Shown: piece by piece, positions 26,025 to 34,217 of the stretch
How the letters are laid out: every line of letters begins with the position of its first letter
Numbering within the stretch: the stretch's first letter is position 1
Assembly (NCBI GenBank): GCA_041603535.1
Contig: JBFIEE010000028.1
Coordinates: forward strand, 1-43,869
Origin: HB2-32-21 sp041603535
GTDB lineage: Bacteria > Pseudomonadota > Gammaproteobacteria > Pseudomonadales > Porticoccaceae
Length of the DNA: 43,869 nt
Reading direction: 5' to 3'
Notes under the pieces: model-generated
What the model saw: the letters and a program-made list of their open reading frames with translations, nothing else
Told to the model about the DNA's origin: nothing
Database searches by the model: none
Translations under genes and position numbers: made by a program

Positions 26025-26536
26025 AAAAATTTTCAGGCCGTGTTAGGTCAATGTATCGAACGAGGCCAACTCAGCTTAAGCGAGGCTCCGTTGAATATTT
26101 TACCTCATTAACGCTCGAACGCATGCGCTCACCCAGCGGCAAGGTTGCTCTATCAGACCATGAGGGTCGGCCAAAAGACAAGTAATCCGTGAGATAGATA
26201 GACTATGGATTCTTGTAAGACTTCAGGGTGTGTACCTGGCTGAACATTTTGGACACGAGACGAATGTGGTCTGCTTGCATAAAATGAGTAACACTAAATT
26301 GGTAAGATTGGACGGTCTTTCAATGGCAGGTCTGTGGTGGTAGATTCAGGCGCATATAAGGGGGCGCATTTCAGGATAAGGAGCTGAGTAAATGCCGATT
26401 TTCGTTTATATTTGCTACGACGTTCAGGCTAATATTCATTAGCTTATGCTTGAACTTCGAGGGAATTCGACATTCACCACCAAAGCAACTGATAAAAACA
26501 ACGGGAGTAAGACTATGTCTAAGGCGGAAAGCAGCC
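26025..26536. other. Gene-free stretch upstream of rluF
   Basis: About 512 bases of mixed, moderately AT-rich sequence between the divergent rluF and the carboxymuconolactone-decarboxylase-like gene. I see no coding frame with family similarity, no terminator and no clear repeat or transposase remnant. The ribosome-binding site of the next gene is GGCGGAAAG at about 26523. Confidence 0.55.
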
Positions 26537-26914
26537 ATGTCTAACGAGGAGAAGCGCAAAAAGGGTATCGCTTTATTCAAGAAATTGGTTGAGGGACAGG
26601 ACAGGACCGCAGCGGTGGCTCGTTCAGCGCTGCCCGAGAAATTCACCAATTACACGATGGAGCATCTGTTTGGCGATGTGTGGCAGGGTGAGGAGCTGAC
26701 GCTGGCGCAGCGTTCGCTGATTACTTGCACTATTCTGGTGGCGCTTAATCGTGAGGCGGAGCAGCGTATTCATTTTCCTGGTGCCCGCAACCTGGGTGTG
26801 GCAAGAGAAACCCTGGAGGCAATGATCATTCATGCGGCCCACTATGCGGGCTGGCCGGTGGCGGCGAGTGCGTTTCGTGTGCTGGTGGAAGTCTGGCCCC
26901 CTGAAGAAAAGTAG
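26537..26914 (+). CDS. Carboxymuconolactone decarboxylase family protein
   Basis: 125 residues of all-helical CMD-domain type. The block SLITCTILVALNREAEQRIHFPGARNLGVARETLEAMIIHAAHYAGWPVAASAF is the family core, close to the gamma-carboxymuconolactone decarboxylase subgroup by its IHAAHYAGWP segment. It lacks the AhpD CxxC pair, so a peroxidase role is unlikely. The substrate is unknown and no protocatechuate-pathway gene is nearby. The frame is open back to 26450, but ATG 26537 after GGCGGAAAG gives the family's length. Confidence 0.85.
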   Translation: MSNEEKRKKGIALFKKLVEGQDRTAAVARSALPEKFTNYTMEHLFGDVWQGEELTLAQRSLITCTILVALNREAEQRIHFPGARNLGVARETLEAMIIHAAHYAGWPVAASAFRVLVEVWPPEEK

Positions 26915-27028
26915 GTTTGTTTAAGGCTCAGTACGGAGAGGTGCCGTCGAAACGCTGATTTTTATCGTTCGGGTGCGGTTCGCGTGGTTTTTGCTGGAGA
27001 ACTCAGCTTCACACGCAGGTTCGGCGGG

Positions 27029-27517
27029 TCAGGCCGCCAGCGATGAGGCGGGTAACACCATTTGGTGAAAATTCTGGATAAAATCTTCAACTTTGCCAGT
27101 CGCTCTGGCGTGGAAGTGACGATGCCAGAACCTGGCCAGCTCCTCCGGCGCGCAGTTTTCAGGAATCGATTGTCCGGTGCGCTTATACACCAACCAGGCA
27201 ATTGCGGTAGCGTACTTGAGATTGGTTACGAGTTCGCCATGGGGGTTGCTGATAAAGCTGTGTTGCCCGGCTAACCCCCTCACTCTGCTGGCCAGATCGG
27301 GGTGAGCAATAAGGTATTTGTCCCACACGGCTCGGTGGGCTGCAGGCGATATGTGATAGACCCCGGCCATGCGCCCCGTCTTGAGTTTAAGACCGAGACC
27401 AGACTCCTGAGCTGCGGTGCCAAGCAGCAGGTTTTCTGCCGCGGCGGACCAGTCACCCAGTTCCCGTAATGTTTCTCTCACAATCAAGTGACGGAATTCG
27501 TTAACCGAAAAAAACAT
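27029..27517 (-). CDS. Uncharacterised protein with a transglycosylase-like N-terminal block
   Basis: 162 residues, no signal peptide and no membrane segment. Residues 25-65 read as a lytic-transglycosylase-like pattern: LLLGTAAQESG with Glu38-Ser39 in the place of the catalytic Glu-Ser, then GVYHISPAAHRAVW in the place of the GLMQIMPxT block, with His for the usual Gln. The rest (ELVTNLKYATAIAWLVY, then a HRHFHARATG region) has no family I can name with certainty. I recall similar proteins from marine phage genomes, but that is memory, not a search. CAGGGA lies 6 bases before the ATG. It stands alone on the minus strand in the AT-rich islet. Confidence 0.6.
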   Translation of the reverse strand: MFFSVNEFRHLIVRETLRELGDWSAAAENLLLGTAAQESGLGLKLKTGRMAGVYHISPAAHRAVWDKYLIAHPDLASRVRGLAGQHSFISNPHGELVTNLKYATAIAWLVYKRTGQSIPENCAPEELARFWHRHFHARATGKVEDFIQNFHQMVLPASSLAA

Positions 27518-27879
27518 AATAGATCCCTGTGCTTGCTGTAGTGATCATTGTTGTGAGCAGAACCATCCGTATCTGAATCTTTTGCCAGGATATGATTGGA
27601 TTTTATTTTGTTTGGTTTTTAACAGGTTAGATGTCTAAATTCAAGTTAAAAGTGTAAAAACATGGTAACTTGCAGAGCAGTTTCAGGTCTGCGGTTAAAA
27701 GCGGTACCGGAGGCGCAGTTTTGTTTTGGTCTAAGGCTGCGTAACTGGTTAAACGGAAGGCCACTTTGCTGTAATTTTACCCTGCGTGTACTTGCTAGTT
27801 TGACGGGCGGGAGATTAATTTCCTGGTTGACGATGACGAACGGCGGGAATTCAGAGTCGAGGACTTAAGGGGATGATGT
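27518..27879. other. Gene-free AT-rich stretch before the macrodomain gene
   Basis: About 362 bases; 27540-27660 is notably AT-rich and likely holds the promoters of both flanking genes. An open frame (27662-27868) has a Cys/Arg/Trp-biased translation and no family. The neighbouring frame from ATG 27631 has four internal stops (27655, 27742, 27772, 27796), yet its last 25 codons (27799-27873) read like a hydrophilic protein end. A broken small gene is possible but unproven. Confidence 0.5.
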
Positions 27880-28419
27880 TTGGCTAATATACGGGTATGG
27901 GTAGGCGATATTACCGAGCTACCGGTGGCTGCTGTCGTCAACGCGGCCAACAGCCGCCTTGCTGGTGGTGGCGGTGTCGATGGAGCCATTCATCGGGCGG
28001 CCGGTTATGAAGCGTTGCAGGCGGCATGCGCGAAATTGGGTGGCTGTCCCACCGGTCAGGTGAAATTGACAGGGGCGTTCAAACTCCCTGCACGAGCGAT
28101 TATCCACGCGGTGGGACCAGTTTGGCAGGGCGGCAGACAGGGTGAACCTGAGGCTCTGCGTTCGTGTTATCGCCAGGCCATGTTGCTTGCTGAGCGGGAA
28201 GGTTTTGAGTCAATTGCATTTCCAGCCATTAGCTGCGGCGTCTACGGGTACCCGCTACAGGCCGCGGTGGATATCGCCGTGCGCGAAGTAATGGCTTGTC
28301 TGAACGAGGCTGGGATTAGTCGTGTGATTGAGCAAGTTGTCTTTTGCTGCTTTGCCGAAGAGATGGCTGCGCTATATCGTCAGCGATTGAACGAACTGGG
28401 TGTTGCGTTGGATGTTTAG
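27880..28419 (+). CDS. Macrodomain protein, O-acetyl-ADP-ribose deacetylase-like (YmdB type)
   Basis: 179 residues making up one macrodomain. Family blocks: VGDITELPVAAVVNAANSRLAGGGGVDGAIHRAAG at the N-terminus (ADP-ribose pocket, with the Asn and Asp of the YmdB/MacroD active site), IIHAVGPVW, and FPAISCGVYGYPLQ. E. coli YmdB removes the acetyl group from O-acetyl-ADP-ribose; some relatives remove mono-ADP-ribose from proteins. The start is TTG at 27880 with AAGGGGA 6 bases upstream; the protein then begins exactly as relatives do. It lies in a lone position inside the islet. Confidence 0.9.
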   Translation: MANIRVWVGDITELPVAAVVNAANSRLAGGGGVDGAIHRAAGYEALQAACAKLGGCPTGQVKLTGAFKLPARAIIHAVGPVWQGGRQGEPEALRSCYRQAMLLAEREGFESIAFPAISCGVYGYPLQAAVDIAVREVMACLNEAGISRVIEQVVFCCFAEEMAALYRQRLNELGVALDV

Positions 28420-28737
28420 CGGACTCGTGGGTATTGATGGGTCTGATTGAAGGGCGCTGAGCGGATCTGCCGAAAATACGCTCTACCGGACGACATGGTG
28501 ATATATAAGACATGGTGATATATAACAAGGACGCAGACGACGGAATCGTGAATAATCTTTAGCAGTCCCAGAGTGGGGCGTGGCTAGTGTTCACCAGAGG
28601 TTGATGCCGACCATAAGCAGGGAGGGGGTTCACCTCTATCCGATAACGGGCCCGTCATATCTGGTCCAATCGTCATGAGACGACCAGGGAGCTCGCGGTT
28701 GTCACAGTCACGAGTCAGTGAGTATAAGGAGGGCGTG
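28420..28737. other. Gap between the macrodomain gene and the second dehydrogenase
   Basis: About 318 bases with a perfect 17-bp tandem duplication at 28492-28525 and otherwise no gene or hairpin terminator. The ribosome-binding site AAGGAGGG (28726-28733) belongs to the next gene. Confidence 0.6.
28492..28525 (+). repeat. Perfect 17-bp tandem duplication
   Basis: GACATGGTGATATATAA occurs twice head to tail with no spacer (28492-28508 and 28509-28525). It is the only perfect tandem repeat of this size seen in the window. It lies about 210 bases upstream of the second dehydrogenase start. Confidence 0.95.
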
Positions 28738-30111
28738 GTGGAAGACAGCGTGAATATGAACATCAATACGGACGCAGGCGCGACGGAAGACAATCTTAGC
28801 GCCAGCGAGATGGAGCATATCAATCTTGATCGGGCGATGCGTTACGTTAGTCAGATACAGAATGGTCTAAGCAACGTTCTCCGGTATCCGAAAAGAGTGA
28901 TCAGTATTACCTTTCCCATTGAAATGGATGATTGCTCGATAAGAGTGTTCCAGGGGTATCGAGTCGTGCACAACCGTACCCTCGGGCCGGGCAAGGGCGG
29001 CATTCGCTACCATCCCGCTGTGGACCTTGATGAAGTTACTGCGCTCGCTGCGTTGATGACCTGGAAATGTGCGCTCGCCGAGTTGCCGTTTGGCGGTGCC
29101 AAGGGTGGTGTAGTTTGCGATCCAAAAGCCCTGTCTACCGGTGAATTGCGTCGTATGACCCGCCGCTTCATCAGCGAGTTAGGTAATAATATTGGACCGT
29201 ACACGGATATTCCCTCGCCCGATCTGTATACGGACGAGCAAACCATGTCGTGGGTTTACGATACCTATGATGTGATGCATGCAGACAACAATAATCGCGC
29301 GGTGGTCACCGGCAAACCCCTGTTACTGGGAGGATCCGCCGGGCGGCGCGAGGCGACGGGTAGAGGTTGTCGCGATGTCACCGAGCACCTTATTAGCAAA
29401 GGGCTGGTGCCTGGCTTGTCATCGCTGGTCGGTGCGCGGGTTGCCATTCAAGGTTTCGGTAATGTCGGTGAAGTAGCCGCCCAGCTGTTTCAGGAAGTCG
29501 GCGCAAAAATCGTCGCAGTCAGTGATTCCCAGGGGGGCATTTTCGACGATGACGGTATTGATTTGCGGGCTGCGCGGGCCTACAAAGCCGAGCACGGCAC
29601 CTTAATGGGCCTGCCGCAAACCCTGAGTATTACCAATGAAGCCCTGCTGGAGCTCGATTGCGACATCCTGATTCCGGCCGCGTTAAGCAAACAAATCACC
29701 GCCCACAATGCAGGAAATATTAAGACCCGACTTGTGGTTGAAGCGGCTAATGGGCCAGTCACACCCGCTGCTGACCGAATTCTGGCTAGCAAAAATATCT
29801 GGGTGCTACCCGATATATTGGCCAACTCAGGAGGCGTTACGGTGAGTTATTACGAATGGCTGCAGAACCTGGAAAACCATCAGTGGGAGCTTGAAGAAAT
29901 CAATGCCAGATTGCGCAAGCGCATGCGCAATAGCACGGATGCAACGGTAACTCGCTGGCAGCATCTGCAACAATTGGCCGCCGACGCAGGGACTAATGGT
30001 CAGCGAACGGATGCGAAGCTAGATTATCCGCTCGACCTGCGTACGGCGGCGTTGTCTATCGCGGTGGATCGCCTGTCACGGGTGGTTGCCCAGCGCGGCA
30101 TCTGGCCGTGA
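28738..30111 (+). CDS. Glutamate dehydrogenase-type enzyme (paralogue 2), GTG start
   Basis: 457 residues from GTG 28738. Family residues are conserved: GPGKGGIRYHP, TWKCALAELPFGGAKGG, and PSPDLYTDEQTMSW with the catalytic Asp. The nucleotide-binding block is VAIQGFGNVGEVAAQ; later NGPVTPAADRIL and NSGGVTVSYYEWLQN. It is closer to classical catabolic GDHs than paralogue 1 at 16617. The start is decided by AAGGAGGG (28726-28733), 4-5 bases before GTG 28738; GTG 28735 and an upstream ATG at 28675 are less likely. It converges with argS. Confidence 0.9.
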   Translation: MEDSVNMNINTDAGATEDNLSASEMEHINLDRAMRYVSQIQNGLSNVLRYPKRVISITFPIEMDDCSIRVFQGYRVVHNRTLGPGKGGIRYHPAVDLDEVTALAALMTWKCALAELPFGGAKGGVVCDPKALSTGELRRMTRRFISELGNNIGPYTDIPSPDLYTDEQTMSWVYDTYDVMHADNNNRAVVTGKPLLLGGSAGRREATGRGCRDVTEHLISKGLVPGLSSLVGARVAIQGFGNVGEVAAQLFQEVGAKIVAVSDSQGGIFDDDGIDLRAARAYKAEHGTLMGLPQTLSITNEALLELDCDILIPAALSKQITAHNAGNIKTRLVVEAANGPVTPAADRILASKNIWVLPDILANSGGVTVSYYEWLQNLENHQWELEEINARLRKRMRNSTDATVTRWQHLQQLAADAGTNGQRTDAKLDYPLDLRTAALSIAVDRLSRVVAQRGIWP

Positions 30112-30134
30112 CAGGGCCGGTCGGGCGGGTATTG

Positions 30135-31886
30135 TTACATTCGCTCCATGGTTTCAATGCCGAGCAGTTCCAGGCCCTTTTGCAGGGTGGCAGCGGTCAG
30201 CTCACACAATTGCAGGCGGCTGTTGCGCAGTCCGGTGTCAACATCCTCTTTTAGAACGGGGCATTGCTCGTAGAAACTCATGTATGCGCTGGCCAACTCG
30301 TAAAGATAGTTACACAGCGTATGGGGAAAACCGTCGCGGGCCACCAGCGCGACAGTATTGTCAAATTCAAGCAATTGTAAAATCAGTTTTCGCTCGGCTT
30401 CGCCGGTAATAACAACCTGGCCGACGGTGATCCAATCGTCGGTTTCAGCGCGGCGTAAGATGCTACGTATTCTCGTGTAGGCATACTGCAAATACGGCGC
30501 GGTATTACCTTCAAAACTGAGCATACTGTCCCAGCTAAACAGATAATCGTTGGTGCGTGTCTTGCTCAGGTCCGCGTACTTGACGGCACCAATGCCGACT
30601 TTGTGGGCTACGTCCAAACGCTCACGCTCGCTCAATTCCGGATTTTTTTCAGCAATGAGGGTGGCGGCCTTGTCTATGGCTTCGCTGAGCAAGTCGGCAA
30701 GCTTGACCGTTCCGCCGCTACGGGTTCTGAAAGGTTTGCCGTCCTCTCCCATCATGGTGCCAAACGGCAGATGCTCCAGGCGCATTTGCTGGCTGACAAA
30801 GCCAGCTTTGCGGGCGACCGCGAATACCTGCTTCATATGCAGGCTTTGCCGCGCATCAATGAAATAGAGTACACGGTCAGCCTTGAGCTGTTTATCACGG
30901 TAGCGCAACGCCGCAAGATCTGTCGTGGCGTAGAGATAGCCGCCGTCAGACTTTTGCACAATCATCGGGCTCGGTTGTCCCTGTTTGTCGGTCAGCTCGT
31001 CAATAAAGACGACCAGCGCTCCCTGATCGACTTTGGCCAGGCCCTGCTTTTTCAGCGTCGCGACGATATCAGGTAACTCGCTGTTATACGCGCTTTCCGG
31101 GCGGATATCGTCAGCGCTGAGCGCAACGCCGAGCTGGCGGTAAATGGCTTCGCTGTGGGCGACCGATATGTCGATAAATTGTCGCCACAGTTTACGACAG
31201 TGCTGATCCCCTGATTGCAACTGGACGACGTAGTTACGGGCCTTGTCGGCGAAGCCTGGGTCTGCATCAAAGTGGGTTTTGGCCTGTTGATAAAAATTTT
31301 CCAGGTCGTCAAGGGCTAACTCAGGCTGTTCGCCTTCGCCGAGTTGCTCCTCTAGCTCCGCAATTAACATACCAAACTGAGTGCCCCAGTCACCCATATG
31401 ATTCTGGCGAACCACCGAGTGGCCAAGGTACTCGAGGACTTTTGCCAGGGCGTCGCCAATAATGGTGCTGCGCAGGTGGCCAACGTGCATTTCTTTAGCC
31501 AGATTGGGCGAAGAGTAGTCAACGACGATAATTTCCGCGCTCTCGGCGACCTTGCTTACCCTGCCGCGGTGATGGCTGCTTTGCTGGTATAGCTGTGTGG
31601 CAGCGGATGCAATAAACGAATCTTTAAGATGGATATTGATAAACCCCGGACCCGCAATATCGACGCGTTCGGCGATATCGGCCAGATCCAGATGCGTGAC
31701 GATCCTGGTTGCTAGTTCGCGGGGATTCAGGCGTAATTGTTTGGCCGCGCTGAGACCTCCATTGGCCTGGAAGTCGCCAAACTCAGATCTCGCGCTGGCA
31801 GCGATCCTGGACGGGTACTCATCGGGTATACCTGCCAGAGCCATCGCCTGACGAAATTGTTGGTCGAGCAGTTCAATAATATTCAT
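30135..31886 (-). CDS. argS: Arginyl-tRNA synthetase
   Basis: 583 residues (E. coli 577). The N-terminal Add-1 tRNA-binding domain covers about 1-100. The HIGH-type motif is in SSPNLAKEMHVGHLRST (about residue 130), GDWGTQFGMLI follows, FRTRSGG takes the place of KMSKS as usual for ArgRS, and the DALR anticodon domain ends with KGLELLGIETMERM. The frame extends to 31931, but ATG 31886 gives the standard start MNIIELLDQ. It diverges from oadG. Confidence 0.97.
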   Translation of the reverse strand: MNIIELLDQQFRQAMALAGIPDEYPSRIAASARSEFGDFQANGGLSAAKQLRLNPRELATRIVTHLDLADIAERVDIAGPGFINIHLKDSFIASAATQLYQQSSHHRGRVSKVAESAEIIVVDYSSPNLAKEMHVGHLRSTIIGDALAKVLEYLGHSVVRQNHMGDWGTQFGMLIAELEEQLGEGEQPELALDDLENFYQQAKTHFDADPGFADKARNYVVQLQSGDQHCRKLWRQFIDISVAHSEAIYRQLGVALSADDIRPESAYNSELPDIVATLKKQGLAKVDQGALVVFIDELTDKQGQPSPMIVQKSDGGYLYATTDLAALRYRDKQLKADRVLYFIDARQSLHMKQVFAVARKAGFVSQQMRLEHLPFGTMMGEDGKPFRTRSGGTVKLADLLSEAIDKAATLIAEKNPELSERERLDVAHKVGIGAVKYADLSKTRTNDYLFSWDSMLSFEGNTAPYLQYAYTRIRSILRRAETDDWITVGQVVITGEAERKLILQLLEFDNTVALVARDGFPHTLCNYLYELASAYMSFYEQCPVLKEDVDTGLRNSRLQLCELTAATLQKGLELLGIETMERM

Positions 31887-32009
31887 GAATGATGCGGCTA
31901 GCGGATCGAACAGCGGATTGTAGTGACCCACGGGTTGAATGCAACCGGATTTGGATCAAGATACGCTGGTTAACGATCAGATCAATTTCTGGGTAAATTT
32001 GTGGCTGTG

Positions 32010-32015
32010 TATAAT
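32010..32015 (+). promoter_or_regulatory. Consensus -10 box upstream of oadGAB
   Basis: A perfect TATAAT, with only a weak -35 candidate (TTCTGG at 31987-31992, 17-base spacer). Transcription would start near 32022 and give a leader of about 115 bases before the oadG ATG. The leader is G+C-rich and could fold. Confidence 0.5.
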
Positions 32016-32137
32016 GACCGGCGCTGCGGCTGGTCGTTGTTCCGGACCGGGGGTTGTTGGCCGTCATTTGGTAACGGCAATCGACCACAACCTGGCGATT
32101 AAAGCCTCGTCACTAACTTGAGGTAAAGGCGAAAATA

Positions 32138-32371
32138 ATGCAGGAATCTCTGATACAGCAGGGTGTCGACATGATGCTCTACGGCATGGGTACGGTATTC
32201 ATTTTTTTGATCGTGCTGGTCTTAGCTATCAGTCTCATGTCGAGGCTGGTTGCAAAATTTTCTCCCGCCGCGCCGCTTGTGCCCGTGAAAACTGCCGAGA
32301 CTGCGGAGCCGGTGGACGCGTTGACTGCAAAAATAATTCAGGCCGCGATTGCTAAACATCGGGCGCGCTAA
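32138..32371 (+). CDS. oadG: Na+-pumping oxaloacetate decarboxylase gamma subunit
   Basis: 77 residues. One N-terminal membrane helix (about 14-36, MLYGMGTVFIFLIVLVLAI) is followed by a Pro/Ala-rich linker and a short basic C-terminal helix, the usual OadG layout. It anchors the alpha subunit to beta. TTGAGGTAAAGG precedes the ATG. First gene of oadGAB. Confidence 0.9.
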   Translation: MQESLIQQGVDMMLYGMGTVFIFLIVLVLAISLMSRLVAKFSPAAPLVPVKTAETAEPVDALTAKIIQAAIAKHRAR

Positions 32372-32414
32372 ATTTCGTGCTGATAAGTGGTCACTAATTC
32401 AAGAGTGAAGATGT

Positions 32415-34205
32415 ATGGTTGAAAACAATAAACCCCTGGGTTTGACCGACGTGGTGTTGCGTGATGCACACCAATCCCTGTTTGCCACACGCATGCGGAT
32501 CGACGACATGCTGCCCATCGCTGAAAAGCTCGACAGTGTTGGCTTCTGGTCCCTTGAAAGCTGGGGTGGTGCGACGTTTGATGCCTGTATTCGCTATTTG
32601 GGAGAGGATCCCTGGGATCGCATTCGCGAACTAAAAAAGGCCATGCCACGGACACCCCAGCAGATGCTGTTCCGGGGACAGAATATCCTCGGTTACCGGC
32701 ATTATGCCGATGACGTGGTGACCAAGTTTGTGGAGCGCGCGGCGGTTAACGGGGTCGATGTGTTCCGCGTTTTTGACGCCATGAACGATATGCGAAATTT
32801 GCGGACGGCGCTCGCTGCTGTAAAGAACGTCGGCAAACATGCTCAGGGTACGATTTCCTATACCGTCAGTCCGGTGCATACGTTGGCGCTCTGGGTGGAC
32901 ATGGGGCGGCAATTGGAGGACATGGCAGCCGATTCAATCTGCATCAAGGATATGGCTGGTTTGTTGACGCCTTATACGGGTTTCGACCTGGTATCACAAC
33001 TCAAAAAGGCGGTGAATATACCGATCCACATTCAGTGCCATGCGACCACCGGTATGTCTACCGCCACATATCTGAAGTGTGTGGAAGCAGGTATTGATAA
33101 TGTCGACACGGCAATCTCGTCCATGTCAATGACCTATGGACACTCTCCTACGGAAGCGCTGGTAGCCATTCTGGCGGGAACACCCAGAGATACCGGTCTG
33201 GATATCGAGTTACTGGAAGAAATAGCTGCTTATTTCCGTGAAGTGCGTAAAAAATACGCTAAGTTTGAAGGCTCATTGCGCGGTGTTGATTCGCGTATTC
33301 TGGTTGCTCAGGTGCCGGGCGGCATGCTTACCAATATGGAAGGCCAGCTGCGCGAGCAGGGCGCTACCGATCGCCTTGATGAGGTGCTTGCGGAAATCCC
33401 GCGCGTTCGCAAAGATCTTGGCTACATACCCCTGGTCACGCCAACTTCGCAGATTGTCGGTACGCAGGCGGTGCTTAATGTCCTGACCGGCGAGCGTTAT
33501 AAGTCGATCGCGAAGGAGACAGCAGGTGTGCTACGCGGCGAGTATGGTGCGACGCCAGCGCCGGTCAATAAAGAATTGCAGGATCGCGTGCTCGACGGTG
33601 ACGATGTGATTACGGTGCGCCCTGCTGATTTGCTGGATGACGAACTGGAGCGCCTCAGTGCTGAGCTGGAGCGGGTTGCCAGTGCTGATAACGTGTCGTT
33701 GCGTGATGGCGAACAGCGCATCGATGATGTGCTGACCTATTCGCTGTTTCCTCAGGTTGGCCTGAAGTTCCTGAAGAATAGAGGTAACCCGGATGCATTT
33801 GAGCCGGTACCCACTGGCGGGGACGATGCAGTAGTGACCATCGAGAACGGTGAAGAACTGTACACCGTAGAGGTGGAGGGTAAAAGCTATATGGTAACTG
33901 TGCGTCCTGGTGGCGATGTCAGCGCCATTGTCTCAGCCGGTATGAAGACGGCGGTGAGTACAGATAACGGCAGCGCGGGAGCGAGCTCAGGCGGCGAGGC
34001 GGTTACTGCGCCCCTGGCGGGTATAATTTTCAAGGTGCTGGTAACGCCCGGTCAGCGCGTGGCGGAAGGAGAAAACATAATTATCCTCGAAGCCATGAAA
34101 ATGGAGACTGCGGTGAGTGCCCCGCGAGCGGGTACCATAGGCCAGGTGTTGGTGAAAGACGGAAAAAATGTCGTGGTCGGCGACGCCCTGGTTACCATCA
34201 TCTAG
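32415..34205 (+). CDS. oadA: Oxaloacetate decarboxylase alpha subunit (biotinylated)
   Basis: 596 residues. The carboxyltransferase domain begins with LTDVVLRDAHQSLFATRMR (metal-site Asp), then FDAMNDMRN, the metal-ligand block IQCHATTGMST, and the C-terminal half of the PYC_OADA domain (FPQVGLKFLKNRG). After an Ala/Gly/Ser linker (about 505-525) a biotinyl domain carries the biotin lysine Lys562 in EAMKMET. It transfers the carboxyl group of oxaloacetate to biotin; the beta subunit then decarboxylates it and moves Na+. Middle gene of oadGAB. Confidence 0.97.
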   Translation: MVENNKPLGLTDVVLRDAHQSLFATRMRIDDMLPIAEKLDSVGFWSLESWGGATFDACIRYLGEDPWDRIRELKKAMPRTPQQMLFRGQNILGYRHYADDVVTKFVERAAVNGVDVFRVFDAMNDMRNLRTALAAVKNVGKHAQGTISYTVSPVHTLALWVDMGRQLEDMAADSICIKDMAGLLTPYTGFDLVSQLKKAVNIPIHIQCHATTGMSTATYLKCVEAGIDNVDTAISSMSMTYGHSPTEALVAILAGTPRDTGLDIELLEEIAAYFREVRKKYAKFEGSLRGVDSRILVAQVPGGMLTNMEGQLREQGATDRLDEVLAEIPRVRKDLGYIPLVTPTSQIVGTQAVLNVLTGERYKSIAKETAGVLRGEYGATPAPVNKELQDRVLDGDDVITVRPADLLDDELERLSAELERVASADNVSLRDGEQRIDDVLTYSLFPQVGLKFLKNRGNPDAFEPVPTGGDDAVVTIENGEELYTVEVEGKSYMVTVRPGGDVSAIVSAGMKTAVSTDNGSAGASSGGEAVTAPLAGIIFKVLVTPGQRVAEGENIIILEAMKMETAVSAPRAGTIGQVLVKDGKNVVVGDALVTII

Positions 34206-34217
34206 TCGGAGTTTAGT

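Noticed and set aside
27662..27868. 68-codon plus-strand frame before the macrodomain gene
   Set aside because: Cys/Arg/Trp-biased composition and no ribosome-binding site; a neighbouring frame looks more protein-like at its end.
31946..31959. 8/10 Anr-like match upstream of oadG
   Set aside because: Its position does not fit the TATAAT at 32010, and such matches are expected by chance in this much sequence.
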